Of a stretch of DNA of 64,000 nt, positions 12,360 to 43,932 are shown piece by piece (position 1 is the stretch's first letter; each line of letters opens with the position of its first letter). The DNA is taken from positions 620,001 through 684,000 of the forward strand of contig JAODUO010000032.1 in NCBI GenBank assembly GCA_025642075.2. The letters are read 5' to 3'. Below the pieces are notes generated by a model. It made no database searches. It saw nothing but the letters and a program-made list of their open reading frames with translations, and was not told the origin of the DNA. The DNA comes from Ridgeia piscesae. Taxonomy: Eukaryota > Annelida > Polychaeta > Sabellida > Siboglinidae. Position numbers and translations under genes: made by a program.

Positions 12360-13026
12360 GCGGTCAGTGGCCCGAATTATTGATTTCCAGAATGTTCTGT
12401 CCTGGGCATCCTCCGGGGTGATTCGCAGTTCCTACACGTCCCTTCGGACGCAATACATCCATCGCCCTCTTGGTTTCCCTCTTGGTCTTTTTTCCTGGGA
12501 CCGTCATATTAACAATTGCTCTCACCTTATTGTTTTCTTACATTCTCTACATGTGTTCATACCAGCGTAATCTCAATTCTCTGACTCTCTCTGCTCCATT
12601 CTGCTCCGTATAGAGAAGTACTGGTCTAATGACAGTCATGTAGAGCTTCAATGCTAATGTCCTAGGCATATACTTGTCACATATAACTCCGGATAGGTAT
12701 CTCCACTTGCCTCACGCTGCAATAACTGTTGCTGTAACTGCTTCCTCTGATCCTCCTTCTTCATTGATGGTGACCCCGTAAATATTTGACTTTATTCACG
12801 CTTTTGCTCCTCTCCTGCTACTGACCATCACTTCCGTATTCCTGGTGTTGTCTTTTAGTCCCCAGCTCTCCAACCCAATCTGCCAATCAAGCCATCTCCT
12901 CTGCATCTCCTCGTCTGTATCTGCTACTACTGTGAGATCGTCAGCAAACAGCAGTTCACATGGCAACCCGCATCTAAACTCTTCTCTGATGACATCTAGT
13001 ACTACGATACAAGAGAATGCTTTAGC

Positions 13027-13028
<2 letters not shown>
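12360..13028 (-). mobile_element. RTE-like non-LTR retroelement, 3' RT fragment
   Basis: Minus-strand frames give ELLFADDLTVVADTDEEMQR, the catalytic FADD box, then NTEVMVSSR, VTINEEGG, KWRYLSGV, KLYMTVIRPVLLYGAE and PRGKPRGRWM...ELRITPEDAQDR. These are the usual C-terminal blocks of RTE-like RTs. A few in-frame stops and the missing N-terminus show it is dead. It lies between the T exon of unit 6 and the signal remnant of unit 7, and is absent from the equivalent right-copy position (45084-45146). Confidence 0.8.

Positions 13029-13088
<60 letters not shown>
13029..13088. repeat. (AT)n microsatellite
   Basis: TA run that interrupts the RTE-like fragment directly upstream of its FADD region. 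Confidence 0.9.
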
Positions 13089-13094
<6 letters not shown>

Positions 13095-13321
13095 CAGAGC
13101 AAAACAAGCTGATTACAAATTTTTATTCCCAAGCTTTTGAAAGGTAATTGTTTTGATCCCAAATAAACCATAATTTAAAATGCGAAGATAATAATAATAA
13201 ATTGTCAACATTATAAGCATTGTGTTGAATAGCTGATTTTAATTTGAATACAGGATACAATATCAAATGTAAAATTGCTTATTTGATGGAGTTTATATAT
13301 GTTTATATTTCATTAACACAA

Positions 13322-13430
13322 CTATTGTGAGATCGTCAGCAAACAGCAGTTCTCATGGCAACCATCTAAACTCTTCTCTGATGACATCTAGTACTACGAT
13401 AACCAGGAATGGGTTTAGCACTGGTGTAGG
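13322..13430 (-). mobile_element. Duplicated piece of the RTE-like RT (FADD region)
   Basis: TGAGATCGTCAGCAAACAGC and the next roughly 80 bp repeat 12930-13020 with few differences, then continue further toward the RT 5' side (reading NPFLVIVVLDVI on the minus strand). The RT was therefore split by a local duplication and sequence gain. Confidence 0.7.
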
Positions 13431-13835
13431 CCAACTTTGATGGGAAACTCGTCAGTTGTGTTAAAAAGTAAACTTATATTGTGATGCTGAGAATCACGAA
13501 TTCAAAATATCTCTGTTAATCCAATTATATTAAGTTTGAAGCCATCTGATGATAAGCCATACGTGAGTTCTTTCACAGAATCCCAGTGCGCCTCTAAGCT
13601 GCGACAATTTTTTCATAACATCGATAGAGAAATATTGTCACTTTGCAAAGCTTTTGAGAATTTAACCAGAGTCAAATATGCACACATTAGTATTTAAAGA
13701 AAAGGGTGAGTCCTGACATATTTCATTTTCGTAATGATAAATTGCAGTGACTAGCTTTCTAAAGTCAGAGTTCCCCACCCGGTCTATGTTAATAATTATC
13801 ATCCATTAACAAATCAATCTATAGAGGAACATAAG

Positions 13836-18292
<4,457 letters not shown>

Positions 18293-18430
18293 CTAAAAAG
18301 CAGTTCAGGAACAATGTTTCAGACAACAACTACTCCACTGAGTATCGCATGTTCCACAAAAACTAACGTACGAAACACCTGTACATAAATATACACATAC
18401 TTACACAAACATACATGCATGCGTACGTAA

Positions 18431-18687
<257 letters not shown>

Positions 18688-18689
18688 GT

Positions 18690-21480
18690 ATTTATAGGGG
18701 CCACACCAGAGTGCACCCAAAGATAACCTATGTAGAGAGCGTTCTTAATATAATACATTTTGATATTTGGACAAAAGCATGACATTAGATGATCTTTATA
18801 CCATACTATAGTTACATACATAATTGTGATGGAAACAACTTGATATTTGATTCTTCCACCTTTGTTTGCAATATTTAAAATGGCCGCCATCAAAAATTAA
18901 AAACTTATATATTTCAGGATTTTTCATTTTGAAATAGTTTATAGTTGAACTGATCTAACATTCACATCCGCCATGTTACAGATGACAGCCGTGAACATTA
19001 AAGTTTCTATATCTTATGAAATGTGTCCCCTAACGTCGTGGTTATAGCGTAAATGCATAGGCAAGTGGATAGCGATTTCAAATTTATAAAACATTAGACA
19101 TTATCTTCGTGAATTGTAATAGCCACCTTGTTACGCGGCAGGCTTTTGTTGGCAAGTTGATAATTCCAGATTATTATTGATTCAATTAGAGGAGATGAAG
19201 AGCTTTAAAATGATACCAAGATGAACATTCTATCTTATGTATGGGCGAAGATATTCCACTTCATGTGCATAAGTTTGTGTAATGTCACTTCCGAGAAAAT
19301 GTGCTTTTAAAATGATCGGTCGTATAAAGTGATATCGTGGAACATTACCATAGCAACCACACATTTATATTGCTCCAATTGTCCTGAAATGCAGCATAGA
19401 CCTACATATGGTGTATATTTTTTTGGTATACACATAGTATAATGTATAATGTAAAGTATAATGAGGAAATATTAAATTTTAACCCTGCGACCGGCCAGGG
19501 CCGATTAATCGGCCCGAAACACCTTCCTGAATAAAAAACATTTTTAGTTTGCGTAACCAGTAACCGACCCGCGCATATTTGGTATCATCGGATAGCTGAT
19601 AGATTTGTCAAGATGGTGCATATTTATTCATGAGCAGATTGAAAGACAGCTAGCTACACGGACAAAACGTGTGACAAAATTGATGCCCAAATTTGGGTTG
19701 TTTACTATGCCTTCCGTAACGAATTTACGCATCCATTCATAAAGGTCCGACCCCTGTATACGTGGCATCAATAGAGAGCTTTGTTCTTGCCCAATATGGG
19801 AAACAATAAACATGTGGTTGGGGCTGGTCCAGCGAATCCGAACCAAGCTTTCAAAAACCGCGTCATCTTCCCGCAGGAACAGAAATAAACAACAAGATGG
19901 CAGACGTTCGTGTCGAAGAACTTTCTAGAATCAAATGTTTACTTCGGATTATCTAAAGTTACCGCATCTATGTTTCGAAAAAAACACCTGACAGTATTCA
20001 AGAATATGACTATTATACTAGTTGAAATAGTTAGATTGACTTTGTATGCTTTTTGGTCTGAAAAATCGACCATTTGTTAGCGCAACATTTCACCGCTCGC
20101 GCCGTGGGTTTGCGAATGTAGCAGTGATCGTAGTGCCCTAAAATGGCCTACCTCCGTCCTCGATGTTTAAAAAAAATCATAAAAATAACAGTTCTCAACG
20201 GATTTGATTCATTTTTATGTTATTTGGCAGCTAAAACGTATGGCTACATTTGTCTCGCAGTAAGTAGGAAATTTGTCCGTTCAGTATTTATTTGGGAGCA
20301 GGGTAGTGCGCTAAAATGGCTTTGTTTTAGAGTAATTAGCTGTGGAATTAATGAGGGACTTGCATTAAAATGCTCACTATTACCCCTTTCAACACTGTTT
20401 CATGGTATATATTATGGAAATATTGAAAGATTGATGATTTTGCTGATTGATTCCGCAAAGAACCCACTTTCGACATTTTGAGGCATGCTGACTAATTACG
20501 CCCTGGCGCCGATCGGGATCTGCGTCAAGCGCCTGGTTTTGGCGTGCCGCGTCACATATATGGGGGGGGGGCACGTTTGTCAAAATATGTTTAACTTGGG
20601 GTACCTATTTTAAACATATTACGTTTTGACCATGACATATATTCATATTCGCCATTTGTCAAGATGGTGATCTTCAAAACTAATGTCGCTATATCTTTTC
20701 AACTGTACCACCTCCAGCCGATACATTGATATCAACATATATGTGAACAGGGTTTTCAATTTAATGAAATATTTAGCATTTGCCCTTCATTGACCTTTAC
20801 ATTGGCCACTTTAATAAACTTACAATATATGTGTATTACGCCCCCACCTGAAATATAATATAACCAGACTTCTGGAACCTTTGCCCCAATTTGGACATTC
20901 TTATAGTCATTTCAATGGTTAGTGTGTTGATGTGATAGGTGTTGTTTTTGATTCGGTTTAAGGTCAAGGTCACATCCTATGGCTCAATGTGAAGGTCACA
21001 TTTCCGTTAAATCATATTCTCATAGTTATCTCAGGCATTGCTATGTTCATATGCATGGGATTTTCAAGTATCCTCAGTCCCTAGGTGAGATTATCAATCT
21101 ATACCAGGATCAAGTTCCCATTTTTGTCATCAAGATCTGTATGGATTAATTAATGTACTGTTTATCAAAGCTAACTGCATGTAGCATTAAGTGTTCACGG
21201 ATATTATGTAACATTGAGTATTATATAGACAGTGTATATCTCATCATGACATTGTAATGGGAAAATATTAAGTTAAAATATCACGAAGAAGGCTATTTCA
21301 AACCAGTGACAATAATACATTTGAGAACATAGGCACCACCAGTTACACATGTCCGTACTTGAACGATCGCATCAAATTCATTCTCAACAGCAAGATGGTT
21401 GGCGTGTACATCACGTGTCTTATTATTTAAAGTGCATAGTTGTTGATGCGTACATTTTTTTCACAATCATCGCAATCGTA
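18690..21480. other. No gene seen; interspersed repeats between units 5 and 6
   Basis: Contains blocks also found elsewhere in the window (for example 18950-19130 with 49015-49190, and 20570-20740 with 49300-49460). About 1.4 kb (19160-20560) is missing from the right copy. An 18-bp perfect palindrome GGGCCGATTAATCGGCCC sits at about 19498. Confidence 0.45.
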
Positions 21481-22150
21481 CTCCACTCTTGATCTTGATC
21501 GTGTTGCTTTCTTTGTGTATGTGGACTGTCTTCGGGCAGTTGGTGTAGATTTCCTTCAGGAGTTCGATGAACACATATTCTAGCCCCATTTATTGAAAAA
21601 GGTCAGTACTGTTTGAGTTTGCACTGAATCGAAGGTTTTCTGGTAGTCGATAAATGTGACGCAGATTGGGATAGTATATTATCTGCGCTTCTCCTTTAGC
21701 TGGTTTAAGACGATGATGTGGTATGTCGTTGAGTGTCTGCCTCTGAATCCAGCTTGCTCTCGTAGCTGGTTTTTGTCGAGTGTCTTCTGTAGCCTTTTTG
21801 TTAGTACTTTCGTGTATACTTTATAGATGTTTGACAGTAGACGTATCTGTTTGTAATTCTTGAGGACTTGTTTATTCCTTTTTCGAAGATTATCACCATC
21901 TTAGCGTTCTTCCACCCTGTTGGTATTCGACATCCTGATAGCTATTTAATGATCAGCTTAGCAAGTGTCATCGAAATAGTAACTTCTCTTGTTTTCAAAG
22001 TCTGTGTTTATATGGATGGTCGTCGCCTGTTGCTTTCCCATTCTTCATATCTCGTAGTGCTGCCTCCATCTCCCAAGATGTTATATCTGGTATCTCTTTT
22101 GGGTCTGAGTGAATTATGGTGCTCTGGGTCATCTAAGCGTTCGCTGTGAT
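21480..22150 (-). mobile_element. RTE-like non-LTR retroelement, RT middle region
   Basis: Minus-strand frames read IPTGWKNAKMVIIFEKG, then IRLLSNIYKVYTKVLTKRL, QKTLDKNQLREQAGFRGRHS, then VTFIDYQKTFDSVQTQTVL. These are the classic RTE/BovB RT blocks, with FIDYQKTFDSV holding the first catalytic Asp. One frameshift and several stops are visible. It lies downstream of the T exon of unit 5. Confidence 0.85.
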
Positions 22151-22376
22151 GCGGCCCCTATATCTATTTACGATCATTCACATTATATAAATTTGCGTTT
22201 TAAGTATTATTACATCAGTTAATATAATACTGACTGTTGCGCTCTTTAATGTCAATCAGTCAGTCAATAAAACATTACAAATATGCAATAACACACTACC
22301 ATCGGTGTGTCATCACAATTATGGTTAATTTGTGATAACGTTACATCAAATCAATTAGCAATCTAACATAGTTAAC

Positions 22377-31671
<9,295 letters not shown>

Positions 31672-31799
31672 CTGAAAAGCAATTCGAGGGAAATGTTTCA
31701 GGCAACTAATACGTCAGTAAATAATAAGTTCGTATATTCAACAAATAACGATAGTTAATTTGAAACCACAACAACAGCAAATCGTGTATGCAAATATGA

Positions 31800-32100
31800 A
31801 TAGGTGTACACAAAAATAAAACTAGATATATGCATACATGCATACATACATACTTATCAACACACTTACACATATCTTCATGCGTGCATTCTTACGTAGG
31901 TACGGAACGCATGTACACATGTATACAAATATATATATAAATATATGTGCGTACGTATGTGCGTATAAGCCTACATGATTGTATGTACGTGCGTATGTAT
32001 ATATGCATGCATGTATGTATGTGTATTTAAATGCATGTATGTCTACGCATGTGCATGTGTAAATACATACATATATGCATATGTGCATACTTGCATGCAT
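31800..32100. repeat. Degenerate TATG/CATA tetranucleotide repeats
   Basis: Dense ATGTATG/GCATGCAT motifs with many substitutions, giving spurious Cys/Tyr-rich ORFs on both strands. The counterpart at 55840-56080 is followed by a long (AT)n. Confidence 0.75.
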
Positions 32101-32244
32101 CCACTCGTAAGCAATGCATTACATCAAATGCCTCCTTTGTATATCACGGAATATAATAGTTTGTGGCACACCTATCGATGGTTTCCGTCAACGCCTCTTG
32201 AGACTAATATTTATCACCGGGAAATATCACTCCGGAGGAGCGAC

Positions 32245-36878
<4,634 letters not shown>

Positions 36879-37274
36879 CTATAAATAATTGCAAATGTAG
36901 TATTCAGCAAGTTAAAGGGAATAGCAACACCTAATGCTTGAATTATATTACATACTTTTATATATTTTCCTACCCACCAAGCAAAACAAACTTAAAACAT
37001 AAACGAATTAAAACATTGTTTCTTTTCAGTCAGCGCATGTTTACCAGGTCAAGGATAACGTTTAGGACGAAACTATCACAGTAACAGCGGTTCATTCGGT
37101 TACGATAGGTTTGTGGTGTGTAGACATTATATTGGACATCCATGTATGATCTTCAAAATCGGCGTTAGTAAATCGATGGAGTGAATCAGGTGTTTAAAAG
37201 GTGGGCGTGTCTCGGCGGGCCGCTGAAGTTGTACACAATTATGTTACACACATCCACATCCCCATCCACATCCA

Positions 37275-37411
37275 CACCCACACCCACGCACGCACGCACG
37301 CACGCACGCACCCTACGTTCACGCACACGCACACGCACACGCACACGCACACGCACACCCGCCACGCACACGCACACGCACACGCACACGACACACACAC
37401 ACACACACACA
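37275..37411. repeat. Compound CGCA/CACACG microsatellite
   Basis: ACGC tetramers, then CACACG hexamers, then CA dinucleotides. This is the only strongly G/C-containing simple repeat in the window. Confidence 0.9.
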
Positions 37412-38280
37412 ATAAGAGAGTAAATCATTTATAAAGACGCGAGTGCACTTGGTATACCCAGCCACAACCATATCGCTACCCTTACAGCGCGCCCCCAAAT
37501 CCAAGTTTCACGAATACAACCATATTTATATATTACCTAAATTAATCAATATTTATAATACCTGGCAATTATTCGACATGGCTTTGAAGCTGCATGCACA
37601 TGCATAAATTATGAGCAGATGTTATTACTCATCTTACAAAAAAGACGACGCGCCGCAAAAACTCAAACGACAAACGGTGAACGAAAACGAGGCGCGACAC
37701 ACGTTATTTTGAAAATAATCTACCGCACATAATATTTAAAACGTTTATGGCATGCTATGTTAAGGCAGGCCGCGGGGTGAACACCGAAAGGTACCTAGAT
37801 ATTAAGTTTCGTTCACACCTGGGGATTTACATAGTTTGGAAAGCGTTTTTTATTCTCGACTAATCAGTTTCTATTGACGTCATAAATCATGATTTGCCAT
37901 ATGCATCAGAAACAATCTTACATTTCATTATTTGAAATTCAGGTGATCGGTTCAATAACGTAATCTTGAACATTTAACACCGATTTTCCTCTCAGTATAT
38001 TCAAATGTTCTCTTCCCCTAGGACCGACAATTATAAAAACAATTCATGTTTTTCATTACTAATTCATCCATGATCCGGTCCGTACGAAATGCACCTAAAA
38101 GTACTTTTCAAAGAGTACGCTATATTATACTTAAAACCAAATCTTGCCATTCTTGGTCCACGAAAGGCAAGATACCTATATCTGATAAGCTGGTAGAATC
38201 CATCAACTGCCATTTATTTGGAGTCCAGTTTCACGCAAACATTCAATGTCCAACAGCCAAAATAAGTCTTCAGAAAGAAA

Positions 38281-38347
38281 GGCGCGTATAGTGTAGTGGT
38301 TTGCAGATCCGTCTCAAAAGCCAGTTCAATACCCGGTACAAGAAGCT
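38281..38347 (+). repeat. tRNA-like SINE head or tRNA pseudogene
   Basis: TATAGTGTAGTGGTTTGCAG resembles a pol III A box and GCCAGTTCAATACCCGG a degenerate B box, at tRNA-like spacing, but the arms do not pair well enough for a functional tRNA. A SINE is the likelier reading. Confidence 0.35.
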
Positions 38348-39049
38348 TTATTTAACGTCGGTTTACATGTGAATTGATAACATTAGCTCATCTGAGCTAT
38401 TTTCCGGTCACTTGTCCCGTTGCAATTTGGGGCGTAAAGGAACCTCTGAGGAAGACGAGTACCTATGGCTATGCGTTGACCATCCTGGATGACAATGATA
38501 ATGCCAAAGCAATGCCAAACAATGAAACAATTGCAGTAGCCTAAATATAGATCGGCTTGGCTTTGGTATAGAAATATTTCGAGTGAAGAAGACTGACTAG
38601 TTTAACCAATGACCCGAACCGAGAGCTGGGAATAGCAAGTACAAGAAGTGTGGTTTGTCTACACGATATTTGCGTCGTGACTCGTTGACGTTTGTTGGCG
38701 TTACTCATGCTTTTCGTATGATTAATGTGGTTGTGATATTTATTAAGCGATTTCTGAACAAATTTAGGTTGTATCTAATTTAAAATGAACACAACTGATC
38801 TTCATATTACTATATTCGACGAAATATGTACAATGTAAGATGGTTGCGCTCTCGGTGTTGCTTTTGTTATGTGAAGAGACACGTTACACGCCATGCTTTT
38901 GACTCCAAACGGAAATCAGCATTTTGTTTTAAAGAATTAGTATCGACACACATTTGACTGAGTGATGCAAAATTACCACAGATGTGGTTCATGGTGTGCC
39001 TTCATTATGTTTCAGCGTTTCAACATGTTAAAGTAATGAAAACATACCC

Positions 39050-39900
39050 TTAGTCAAGCATCTTTTGGGACAATGCCGAGCCGGAAGTTGCACAAGTAAA
39101 AGTACATTCGCACTATTTGTGTCGCCATTGCCGAGGCCGTGTTATTCACTGGGTGCTGCAATCGTTTACACGTCTTGGCAACGTAGTTGCTAGTTTTCTA
39201 TCTTTCAAAACTGCACGTCCTGATAGTCTGTTTTTCTTATGGAAGATGGTAGGAATATTGATCGAAACCCAGGAACTTTCAAAAGGATTAAACTCCTTAT
39301 CAACCATAACACTTACTGTCACCTGGCTCACACATTTCTGTTAGTGAGGATCTTTTACAAATGTGATGGTCACTAGTAAGTTGGCGACACATAAGTAACA
39401 AGTCCACCAGGTGATGTTAAAACTAGTAGTAACTGTGTTTTTGGTTTTATAACTAGAAAATATGGTCTGCAATGCAACTGGTTCCGTCTGCCTTTTCATG
39501 GGGAATTCGGTCCCATCTATAATGATTGTAGTTGATGGATATTTCTGGTTGAAGTCGATTGGTAAAAAATGTGGGGAAAATCATAGCAAGGCCACCAATT
39601 TTGTTGTTTCCATTTGGCAAGCCATGAAGTTAACCCATGTTACAAATATGTTTGTAATAGTGGCTTCACATACGTCTCAATTAAAAATTGGTTTATATTG
39701 CCGAAGCTTCACAACACTGATCTAGATGATAATGATAATCTTTTATTGACACCAATGATAATAATTCATGTGCAGTATGACGTACACCAATACATTTCTC
39801 ATAGTTTTCAAGTGCTGTGTAAAAATATATTCCAGGAGCATCATTTGCAATCGTCTTGCACTGAAAGCTGACACCGTGCTAATCTGTGTCCAGCCGTCTG
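39050..39900 (-). pseudogene. Harbinger/ISL2EU-type transposase remnant (DDE_Tnp_4-like)
   Basis: Minus-strand frames give the blocks of this family in order: NIFVTWVNFMACQME (39600-39650), YPSTTIIIDGTEFPMKRQTE with the first catalytic Asp, PVALQTIFSSYKTKNTV, SVMVDKEFNPFE with the second Asp, then INIPTIFHKKNRLSGRAVL and LKDRKLATTLPRRV. A TAA and frameshifts split the frame near 39345 and 39700, and the middle that follows the TPGG-like block is damaged. No terminal inverted repeats were identified. A dead copy of a cut-and-paste transposon. Confidence 0.8.
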
Positions 39901-40218
39901 TTGACACTCGTCAGTATGTGACGTCATTTCTACTTGTGCTCGGTCTGTAAGCAGATAACGAAATCATAAACATCAATATAAATCAAACAAATACACTGGA
40001 TATCAGCCAGTGTCTTAAAGCTGATGTGCATAAGTTAAGTCAAGTACCTGCATATATATTATCTGAAATTTTGATACCAAAGCATACGTTACAACTGGAA
40101 ATGAATGGCTTTGCACTTGTATTACATTATTGTTGACGCCTCAGTTACAGAAAAACTAGTCAGCTGAAGCGACATAGTATATATTTAATATGTAGTTTAT
40201 TGTACTTGTTTTACAAAG

Positions 40219-40224
40219 ATATAT

Positions 40225-40304
<80 letters not shown>
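40219..40304. repeat. (AT)n microsatellite
   Basis: TA run next to the gypsy gag fragment. Confidence 0.9.
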
Positions 40305-40306
<2 letters not shown>

Positions 40307-40339
40307 AAACGTTTGGTGCGACACTCGGAACCCTGTTCA

Positions 40340-40611
40340 AATGTTCTGATTAGGAGGATGTTAAAATACCCAACGTGAAAGGTTGCATACGGTTGTCCTC
40401 TGGCTGTGGTGGCAGCGTCTATGCTCGCTGCATTGTAATCGGAGCCGTCGAGTTCGTATACTCACCGCGGAGGTTTCTTCTGTCGTATGGAGGCATTTCG
40501 TCTTGCAGCCATCGAACGAGACATCATGGCGAAGTGGTTCAACTTTCCGCAATGGTTACAGGTTCTTCCCTGTGCGGCGCAAGTCTCCCTGGCCGCATGA
40601 CTTCTCCTGTA
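40340..40611 (-). mobile_element. Gypsy gag fragment with zinc knuckle
   Basis: The minus strand reads CAAQGRTCNHCGKLNHFAMM, a CxxC-GKxNHFA zinc knuckle typical of gypsy gag/pol junctions, then VYELDGSDYNAASIDAA. The latter matches VYEIDDSEYNAASHDAA at about 1920-1970 in the first gypsy remnant. It abuts the 39-bp minisatellite without a gap. Confidence 0.75.
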
Positions 40612-41330
40612 GTGTTAGTTGTGCTAGGTGATCAGAGATAAAAGTAACCAGTGTTAGTTGTGTTAGGTGATCAGAGATAAAAGTAACCAGTGTTAGTTGT
40701 GCTAGGTGATCAGAGATAAAAGTAACCAGTGTTAGTTGTGTTAGGTGATCAGAGATAAAAGTAACCAGTGTTAGTTGTATTAGGTGATCAGAGATAAAAG
40801 TAACCAGTGTTAGTTGTGCTAGGTGATCAGAGATAAAAGTAACCAGTGTTAGTTGTATTAGGTGATCAGAGATAAAAGTAACCAGTGTTAGTTGTGCTAG
40901 GTGATCAGAGATAAAAGTAACCAGTGTTAGTTGTGCTAGGTGATCAGAGATAAAAGTAACCAGTGTTAGTTGTGCTAGGTGATCAGAGATAAAAGTAACC
41001 AGTGTTAGTTGTATTAGGTGATCAGAGATAAAAGTAACCAGTGTTAGTTGTGCTAGGTGATCAGAGATAAAAGTAACCAGTGTTAGTTGTGTTAGGTGAT
41101 CAGAGATAAAAGTAACCAGTGTTAGTTGTATTAGGTGATCAGAGATAAAAGTAACCAGTGTTAGTTGTGCTAGGTGATCGGAGATAACATTAGCTAGTGT
41201 TACTAACGTTATGTTAGGTGATCAGAGATAACATAAATTAGTGTTAGTGCCGGTAGGCGATCAGAGATCAAAGTAATTAGTGTTAGTTGTGTTAGGAGAT
41301 CAGAAATGAAAGCTATTAGCGTTAATTATG
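40612..41330 (+). repeat. 39-bp minisatellite array
   Basis: About 18 head-to-tail copies of a 39-bp unit with core GGTGATCAGAGATAAAAGTA and ACCAGTGTTAGTTGT. Units 1-14 are nearly identical (variation mostly GTGCTAGG, GTGTTAGG or GTATTAGG), while the last three or four (41180-41330) are diverged. Confidence 0.97.
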
Positions 41331-42439
41331 TTATTGCGATTGTTGTGTTCGTCGGTGTCGTTCATTACTCGTTTGTATAACAACACCGGTTGACGAGGAT
41401 ATATTTTCTAAATAAACAATTTATTCGTGGATTTCTTCAACAAGGGCGACTCATAAAAGTGTGATACCACACACAGTTTGAGAGACGTCATTGCACATCT
41501 AGCAACGGTATGTCAGCAATACACCGTGAAAACGTTATCAAAAACGTAGTTCAACTGTGATAGTAACACTTAATAAAATCAAAACTATTGCAAATCATTT
41601 GTCCCTCTGATGTATTTTCTCTACTTAGCATCGCTTCTTTTTAGGTTGATTACATTCATCGGCTGTCATCGATTGTCATCGGCTGTCACTTCGTCCCACC
41701 GCGTCTATTCAATACAACTTGACGACGACAGTTGCCAGCAGCGAGATATAACCAACAACCCTCGCGTTCATCGTCACTTGATCGGCGCCTGAAGCAGTAA
41801 CATATAATTACGTGAATTCAACGTTGACGAGTGCGGCGAGATATTACGATTTACTTAGTTAGTGTTCCCCAAACAACTGGAAGCCAATGCAACAGCTTTT
41901 GAAAATTAGCGGTAGCAATAACATTGCAGCAAGCACATCAACTGAGGGCATCGCAGATGTAAAAAGTTTAGCCTACAACCGAAAGGTAAACAACTTACAA
42001 CAAAATAAAAATATATTTATATTATTAAACTGAATATAACCACTGTTTTAATTGCATGGCTTGCCTAGCATTCTAAACAAAAGTATGCTGATAATGATAC
42101 ACTATACCTGCAGTGTCAAAAAGTAAGAACAGAAACAAAAGCCAAACTATTTGGCATTGTTTACATGTATGATAACAGGAAGGACACATTTCATTGATAT
42201 AGCGTTGTAATGTAATGTAAACTAACTATGAGCAAAAGAACGTATACAAACTTGCTATTTGTCGCAAATGAACACGTGGTGAACAGGACTTAAGGCATGC
42301 TTTGATAGCGAGCGCAAATCAGGTGACTTTAGTGCGCTATAGTCCGTGATAGTGATTTCAATAAACGTAATATGTTGTTGTGACAACTGATCTGTTGTGT
42401 TCCAAGTGAAGTTAAGAGTTGAAAGTCGGACAATTTATG

Positions 42440-42720
42440 TTTGTGAAGGTTTCCTGTAGACAGTGACCATCCCAACTACTAGTGTGCGAATGTTATCTAT
42501 GATCTTAGCTCTGTGCTAGATACTGTTAGTTTGACCGGTGCTTCTGGCTTATGATTCTTCGGCGTGCCATACGTCGTAGTTATTTCTTCTGATGTAGGGT
42601 AGATCCTGTATTTGAGCTTGACAGGGATGGAATTCTTCTGCTGCCAAGTTCGTATGATGTTGATCAGTTTCTTCTTGTATTCTGCAGTGTCATCTTTCTT
42701 TAATTGGTGTCACTCAGGAG
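42440..42720 (-). mobile_element. Penelope-like fragment, right copy
   Basis: Matches 9590-9840 (CTTCGGCGTGCCATA and TCTTCTGATGTAGGGTAGAT), encoding the same YGTPKN-type block on the minus strand. The downstream GSSVSPTVAN part present in the left copy is missing. Confidence 0.65.
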
Positions 42721-43866
42721 TGACAAACAAGTTGTTGTTGTAGTAACCCTACTGTTCATGTGTCGAGAGGACACCGAAAGCTGCTCCGTTGGATTGGAAA
42801 AGTATCTCAAACGTTGCGTATTATTATGAATTTAACGGAACCCATTAGCAACATTATTGATGACGATGAGACACTGTTTTGCATGTCCTTTGAACACTGA
42901 TATATAGAAGAATCGACAGGATTGAGAAATATATCTCAAACTGTATGTACTATTTTTAATTTAACCGAATCCGGTAGCAATATGAAATTATTTGGCATGT
43001 CCTTTGAACTTTGATATACAAATGAAATCAGACGACTTACCCCCTCCTCTCCCCAATGTTGGCTTGATATAGGCCTGAAAATAGATATGTTAACAGAAGA
43101 TAGCAACACTTACAAGCTGAAACATGCTCATAATACGAAATAACTGACGGACAATATATGTTAAACAACACCACTGGTAGTGTCAAGCATATCGACGTAA
43201 TGTGGAATTGTTTGCACGTCCTGTGAACTATGATATATCAAAAAGGATGAGGAGAATACGGTTTATCAGGAAGAGTTTGGAGGTCTTCATATAATATGCA
43301 CTAAGTATCTACGGTGCGTCGGTGCTTATGTGGGAGAAGAGATACAGAATAACAAGCGATGTATATCATACGGCCTAAGAAATAAAACATCCGTCCATGG
43401 CAATAAGCTGCATTTTCTTTCCACTGAATTATGTATCCAGAAGATTGTTTGTTCAAAAGTGATTTGATTTGATTTGATATATGTCCAAGTGTGAACAGGA
43501 ATGTTGGTCCTGACACGTGTCAAAGGCCTAAAGGACTGTTAAATCCGTCTGGCCATAATACAGTCATTCGTTCCTATCTGTGCTGTGTGGCTTGTTTTTG
43601 ATGATCCGATGATGAAGACCTTTCAATTTGGTCAAAACTGCTGGTTAAACATTACACAGCAATGAATGGGAAGCCAGTACCTTCCGTGAAAAAGAAATGG
43701 GGTGATTGATTCAGGGAATCATTGAAACAATTTGGACAGGCATTAGCAGGGATAATACAATTACGTTTGCAATATGCCGGCAATTTTATACGCATTCAAT
43801 CCAAAATGTGGTATTCTAATGTGCGAATGCGAATCAATCGCATTCGAATTCAATTCGTTAACAAGT

Positions 43867-43868
<2 letters not shown>

Positions 43869-43928
<60 letters not shown>
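43869..43928. repeat. (AT)n microsatellite
   Basis: TA run downstream of unit 3 exon E; counterpart of 10651-10713. Confidence 0.9.

Positions 43929-43932
<4 letters not shown>

Larger units (their letters stand above)
36879..40200. other. Intergenic stretch, unit 4 to unit 3 side
   Basis: Apart from the CA/CG microsatellite, the tRNA-like element and the Harbinger remnant listed separately, I see no gene. At 38880-38935 a short piece matches the inverted arm (5050-5100, ACACGCCATG and AATCAGCAT). Confidence 0.4.

Noticed and set aside
40612..41330. Regular 39-bp direct repeats as a possible CRISPR array
   Set aside because: Units are contiguous without unique spacers, the host is clearly eukaryotic, and there are no cas genes; it is a minisatellite.
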